This document shows positions 61,027 to 64,000 of a stretch of 64,000 nucleotides of DNA, one piece after another; the stretch's first letter is position 1, and every line of letters begins with the position of its first letter. This DNA is from Candidatus Gastranaerophilales bacterium. GTDB lineage: Bacteria > Cyanobacteriota > Vampirovibrionia > Gastranaerophilales > Gastranaerophilaceae. A program made the translations under genes and the position numbers. Under the pieces are notes generated by a model. The model did no database searches and was not told the DNA's origin. It saw nothing but the letters and a program-made list of their open reading frames with translations. Location of the stretch: contig CALUQJ010000002.1 of the NCBI GenBank assembly GCA_944322865.1, positions 1-64,000 on the forward strand, in the 5' to 3' direction.

Positions 61027-61063
61027 TGCGGACAGTCTGTCCGCATTTTGTGCATTGCGCACA
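61027..61063 (-). promoter_or_regulatory. Leader hairpins before pnp
   Basis: On the minus strand, GTGC-type stem TGTGC/GCACA (61049-61063) and a stronger 8-bp stem TGCGGACA/TGTCCGCA with a 3-base loop (61027-61045) lie in the leader. The second abuts the ribosome binding site. In enterobacteria a pnp leader hairpin is cut by RNase III and mediates PNPase autoregulation; the same role here is inference. Confidence 0.55.
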
Positions 61064-61142
61064 CTTTGTTATACACTTCTTTTGTTCATACTGATTATAA
61101 CACAAACATAGAAAGAGTATTGAACTGATTATGATATATGAA

Positions 61143-62210
61143 CTAAAATAAACCTTGTTGTTCAGGCGGCAAATTTTTGTAATGAAGATGCCTGTAAGCA
61201 GCCGGAGAAACTTTGCGTCCCCGCGGTGTGCGCTGTAATAGTCCAGCCTGCAACAGATAAGGCTCACACACATCTTCTATTGTTCTAACATCTTCACCTA
61301 TTGCGGCTGCAATTGTTTCTATACCGACAGGTCCCCCGTCGTATTTTTCTATAATAAGTTTCAATAGTGCTCTATCGGTACTGTCAAGCCCGAAGTTGTC
61401 AATTTTTAGAATATCGAGTGATTTATTGGCAACATCTTCTGTAATTTTTCCGTCGTGTTTCACAAGAGCATAATCAGAAACCCTTTTAACAAGCCGGTTA
61501 GCAATACGCGGAGTACCTCTTGAGCGCTTTGCAATTGCGTGTGCACCTTCTTCTGTTATGTCAATATTCAAAATCCCTGCGGTACGTGTAATAACTTGCG
61601 CCAATTCATCTTCTGTATAAAATTCAAGTCTATGGATTATTCCAAATCTGTCGCGCAAAGGTCCTGAGAGTTCTCCGGCTTTAGTTGTTGCGCCGATTAG
61701 GGTAAATTTAGGTAATGGAACACGAAGCGTTTTAACAGTCTGGCTTTTTCCGGTTGTCATATCAAGAAAAAAATCTTCCATTGCTGGATATAGAATTTCT
61801 TCCGCGACTTTGTTCAACCGGTGAATTTCGTCAATAAAAAGTATTTCTCCGCCTTTAAGCGACATCAGAATTCCTATAATATCGCGCGGACGCTCAAGCG
61901 CCGGAGCCGAAGTTATTTTTATATCTACACCCATTTGCTCTGCTATAACTCCGGCAAGTGTAGTTTTTCCAAGCCCCGGAGGTCCGTAAAAAAGCAGATG
62001 ATCAAGCGGAAGTTCACGCTTCTTTGCAGCTGCTATTGATATTTTCAAAGTTTCTTTAAGCGCTGACTGGCCAATATAGCTGTCAAAATTTTTCGGTCGA
62101 ATGCAGTTTTCAAAGTTTTTATCATATTCTATACTTTCTGGTTTTATAACAGGATTTTTGCCTTTTTTTTCAGGGTGTATAAAATCGTTATCGTCAGCAA
62201 TTATGCTCAT
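61143..62210 (-). CDS. ruvB: Holliday junction branch-migration helicase RuvB
   Basis: This AAA+ motor of 355 residues drives RuvA-guided branch migration of Holliday junctions. [18 protein letters not shown] opens the domain. Walker A is [15 protein letters not shown] (about 76-90), Walker [11 protein letters not shown], sensor 1 LIGATTKAG. The Arg finger is in [10 protein letters not shown], and the winged-helix end contains [13 protein letters not shown]. ruvA is not in the window. Confidence 0.97.
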   Translation of the reverse strand: MSIIADDNDFIHPEKKGKNPVIKPESIEYDKNFENCIRPKNFDSYIGQSALKETLKISIAAAKKRELPLDHLLFYGPPGLGKTTLAGVIAEQMGVDIKITSAPALERPRDIIGILMSLKGGEILFIDEIHRLNKVAEEILYPAMEDFFLDMTTGKSQTVKTLRVPLPKFTLIGATTKAGELSGPLRDRFGIIHRLEFYTEDELAQVITRTAGILNIDITEEGAHAIAKRSRGTPRIANRLVKRVSDYALVKHDGKITEDVANKSLDILKIDNFGLDSTDRALLKLIIEKYDGGPVGIETIAAAIGEDVRTIEDVCEPYLLQAGLLQRTPRGRKVSPAAYRHLHYKNLPPEQQGLF

Positions 62211-62313
62211 TTTGTCTAACCTTTTAAAATATCTGTTTTACATCTTTATTTTTGCATATTTTTATGATAACATAAAATTAACCTGAAGGAAACATTTGGA
62301 AGGGAGAGTAGAG

Positions 62314-63483
62314 ATGAAAGTTTCAGAACGTTTAGAAAAAATTCCTCCGTATCTTTTTGCGGAAATAGACAGAAAAATTGCTGAAGCAAGAGCTAAAGGG
62401 ATTGATATAATAAGTTTGGGTATCGGAGATCCTGATCAACCGACATTAGCACCCGTTGTAGAAGAAATGCACAGAGCTATAGATAACCCTAAAAACCATG
62501 ATTACCCGCCTTATAACGGTACTGAAAAATTCAGACAAGCGGCTTGCGAGTGGATGAAAAAACGTTTTGGAGTTGATCTTGATCCTGATAAGGAAATGCT
62601 TGCTAATATAGGTTCAAAAGAAGCTATTGCGCATATTTTCTTTGCATTTGTAGATAAAGGCGACTACACACTTGTACCAGATCCGGGCTACCCTGTGTAT
62701 CACAATGCTACAATATTCGCTGGCGGAATTCCTTATGCAATGCCGCTTCTGGAAGAAAACGGTTATCTGCCGGATTTTGATAAAATTCCTGAAGATATAG
62801 CAAAAAAATCCAAATTAATGTTCCTGAATTATCCTAACAATCCGACAGGGGCTGTGGCTGATCTTGAATTTTTCCAAAAAGCAGTTGATTTTTGTAAAAA
62901 ATACGATATTTTGCTCTGCTCTGACATGGCATACTCTGAAATGACTTATGACGGTTATGTTGCCCCTTCTGTACTACAGGTAGAAGGCGGAAAAGATGTT
63001 GCCATTGAATTTTATTCACATTCAAAATCTTATAACATGACCGGCTGGAGAGTTGGCTTTGTATGTGGTAATGCAGATGCTGTAAAAGCACTCGGTACTA
63101 TTAAAAACAACATAGACAGCGGTACTTTTAAAGCAATACAAGATGCTGCCGCTGCTGCATTCAAAATCGATAAATCAATTATCGATAGTTTAAATAAAAT
63201 GTATCAGGAACGCCGTGATGCAGCAGAAGAAGGTTTCAGGGAACTCGGCTGGAAAATCAAACCGGCAAAAGCTACCTTCTATCTATGGCTTCCTGTTCCA
63301 AAAGGTATGACAAGTGAAGAATTTGTAACTCTTATGCTAGAAAAGGCACATGTTGTTGTACCGGCAGGCAATGGTTACGGTAAATGCGGAGAAGGTTATT
63401 TCCGTGTTGCCCTGACTAAAGATGTCCCGACAATAAAAGAATGTATCCGTAGAATGAAAGAGGCAGGCATTCGTTACGAATAG
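62314..63483 (+). CDS. dapL: LL-diaminopimelate aminotransferase
   Basis: A fold-type I PLP aminotransferase of 389 residues that begins MKVSERLEKIPPYLFAEIDRK. Motifs: SLGIGDPDQPT, DYPPYNGTEKFRQAACEWM, FLNYPNNPTGAVA, SDMAYSEMTYDG, and the PLP lysine in FYSHSKSYNMTGWRVGF. DapL makes LL-diaminopimelate directly from tetrahydrodipicolinate, the pathway used by cyanobacteria, plants and Chlamydia, and so fits the proposed lineage. The real start is ATG 62314 behind AAGGGAGAG, not the TTG at 62296. Confidence 0.94.
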   Translation: MKVSERLEKIPPYLFAEIDRKIAEARAKGIDIISLGIGDPDQPTLAPVVEEMHRAIDNPKNHDYPPYNGTEKFRQAACEWMKKRFGVDLDPDKEMLANIGSKEAIAHIFFAFVDKGDYTLVPDPGYPVYHNATIFAGGIPYAMPLLEENGYLPDFDKIPEDIAKKSKLMFLNYPNNPTGAVADLEFFQKAVDFCKKYDILLCSDMAYSEMTYDGYVAPSVLQVEGGKDVAIEFYSHSKSYNMTGWRVGFVCGNADAVKALGTIKNNIDSGTFKAIQDAAAAAFKIDKSIIDSLNKMYQERRDAAEEGFRELGWKIKPAKATFYLWLPVPKGMTSEEFVTLMLEKAHVVVPAGNGYGKCGEGYFRVALTKDVPTIKECIRRMKEAGIRYE

Positions 63484-63486
63484 TCC

Positions 63487-63514
63487 TTGTCAGTTTTAGA
63501 AAGTGTGATATAAT
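63487..63514 (+). promoter_or_regulatory. Near-consensus sigma-70 promoter, probably leaderless
   Basis: TTGTCA (63487-63492), a 16-base spacer and a perfect TATAAT (63509-63514). The ATG at 63521 lies where transcription should begin, and no ribosome binding site precedes it. Confidence 0.7.
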
Positions 63515-63520
63515 CTAATT

Positions 63521-64000
63521 ATGGAATGTCCAAAATGTGGTTTAGAAATTGATGATAAAGCTTTAGTTTGCCCGAATTGTAAAAAGGTGCTAAAACTCGT
63601 ATGCCCTGTTTGTAAGGCTATCAACGAAGGCAGTACCTGCAAAAAATGCGGGTATGTTATTGTGACTAAATGCAATAAATGCGGAAAAGTCAATCAAACC
63701 GCCAAAAAGAAATGCTCTAATTGCGGTTTTTCTCTGGAAAAAAGTGTTATCTTAAATGAATCTAATACCGATAACTTTGTTATTCTGACAATTGATTTTC
63801 CTAATATGGCTGATATGAAAACCCTTTTAGGATCTGCCAAACTCGTCAATAAATTCAAAATTAATCTTGACAAAATTATTTATGACTATGCTAAATCCGT
63901 CGGGCTGCGCCGACAGTTAATCGGAAACACTTATGTAATAAGATTTGACAAAGATTACACGATAGGCTCCTCTGCTAATAATGCTATGACTGCGGCGGTT
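63521..64000 (+). CDS. Zinc-ribbon protein, 5-prime part
   Basis: The ATG at 63521 opens a frame of 160 codons that leaves the window without a stop. The first 75 residues hold five to six CxxC zinc-ribbon half-sites (CPKC, CPNC, CPVC, CKKC, CNKC, CSNC). The next region (VILTIDFPNMADMKTLLGS, LVNKFKINLDKIIYDYAKSVG, TYVIRFDKDY) resembles the opening of a class III nucleotidyl-cyclase-like domain, as in multi-domain zinc-ribbon cyclase proteins, but the diagnostic residues lie outside the window. The mRNA is probably leaderless. Confidence 0.75.
   Translation, partial: MECPKCGLEIDDKALVCPNCKKVLKLVCPVCKAINEGSTCKKCGYVIVTKCNKCGKVNQTAKKKCSNCGFSLEKSVILNESNTDNFVILTIDFPNMADMKTLLGSAKLVNKFKINLDKIIYDYAKSVGLRRQLIGNTYVIRFDKDYTIGSSANNAMTAAV

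Noticed and set aside
58869-61076. pnp with 21 additional N-terminal residues
   Set aside because: They would translate the leader hairpins. AGGAAAGGAC before ATG 61013 and the family N-terminus support the shorter form.

Overview
The window looks like the chromosome of an AT-rich, anaerobic, Gram-negative bacterium from the non-photosynthetic sister lineage of Cyanobacteria (Melainabacteria/Vampirovibrionia, probably Gastranaerophilales). This is inference. The evidence is a Ycf23/DUF561 protein (otherwise typical of cyanobacteria and plastids), LL-diaminopimelate aminotransferase, LpxK for lipid A, split Mla-type lipid transport genes, a trimeric [FeFe]-hydrogenase for fermentative H2 metabolism, and several large proteins without a recognisable family. 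No photosynthesis gene, insertion sequence, integrase, CRISPR array or phage gene is visible. Genes are dense and lie on both strands in short operons.

Layout. 0-3.4 kb: tmk, then a translation/secretion operon on the minus strand (rpmG, tRNA-Trp, secE, nusG, rplK, rplA) in which rplK and rplA are each preceded by a similar stem and internal-loop element resembling an L1-binding site. 3.5-6.4 kb: a coiled-coil protein, coaD, an FtsL-like protein and rsmH. 6.5-8.2 kb: a prepilin-like gene broken by a one-base frameshift, beside a divergent XRE regulator. 8.2-11.1 kb: gltX, tRNA-Gly, a secreted protein and a NarL-type response regulator. 11.5-16.8 kb: nadB-nadC, class II aldolase, a PilZ protein and a short PLP decarboxylase-like enzyme. 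16.9-20.2 kb: a 668-residue protein and a 57-residue protein, both behind sigma-28-like promoter candidates, with a P-loop uridine-kinase-like gene between them. 20.2-24.5 kb: the hydrogenase operon.

24.5-28.2 kb: nth-lpxK-mlaD. 28.4-30.9 kb: iron-type alcohol dehydrogenase, a HAD phosphatase and a TPR lipoprotein-like secreted protein. 31-31.8 kb: a region of tiny membrane-protein ORFs and hairpins. 31.8-33.7 kb: pilT and recO. 33.7-36.7 kb: a three-gene surface-sugar cassette (fused nucleotidyltransferase-kinase, HAD phosphatase, glycosyltransferase-like). 36.8-40.7 kb: an XRE regulator with two inverted repeats, folC, a membrane GT2 and ycf23. 40.9-47.9 kb: a trypsin-like protease, ilvE, mlaE, hypothetical proteins, an outer-membrane-like protein, an FtsB/DivIC-like protein, a TPR protein and an exported HExxH protein. 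48-55.4 kb: ctpA, a histidine kinase, a second TPR protein, lysC and typA. 55.4-64 kb: a PfkB kinase, a 736-residue unknown protein, pnp with leader hairpins, ruvB, dapL and the start of a zinc-ribbon protein that leaves the window.

Together the genes describe a fermenter that balances NADH and ferredoxin through hydrogenase and alcohol dehydrogenase, makes meso-DAP through lysC/dapL, builds a lipid A outer membrane with Mla transport, and uses type IV pili (PilT, prepilin, PilZ). The best leads for something undescribed are the sigma-28-like promoters with the 668-residue filament-like protein, the duplicated L1-type elements, the frameshifted pilin with a lectin-like domain, and the sugar-nucleotide cassette.
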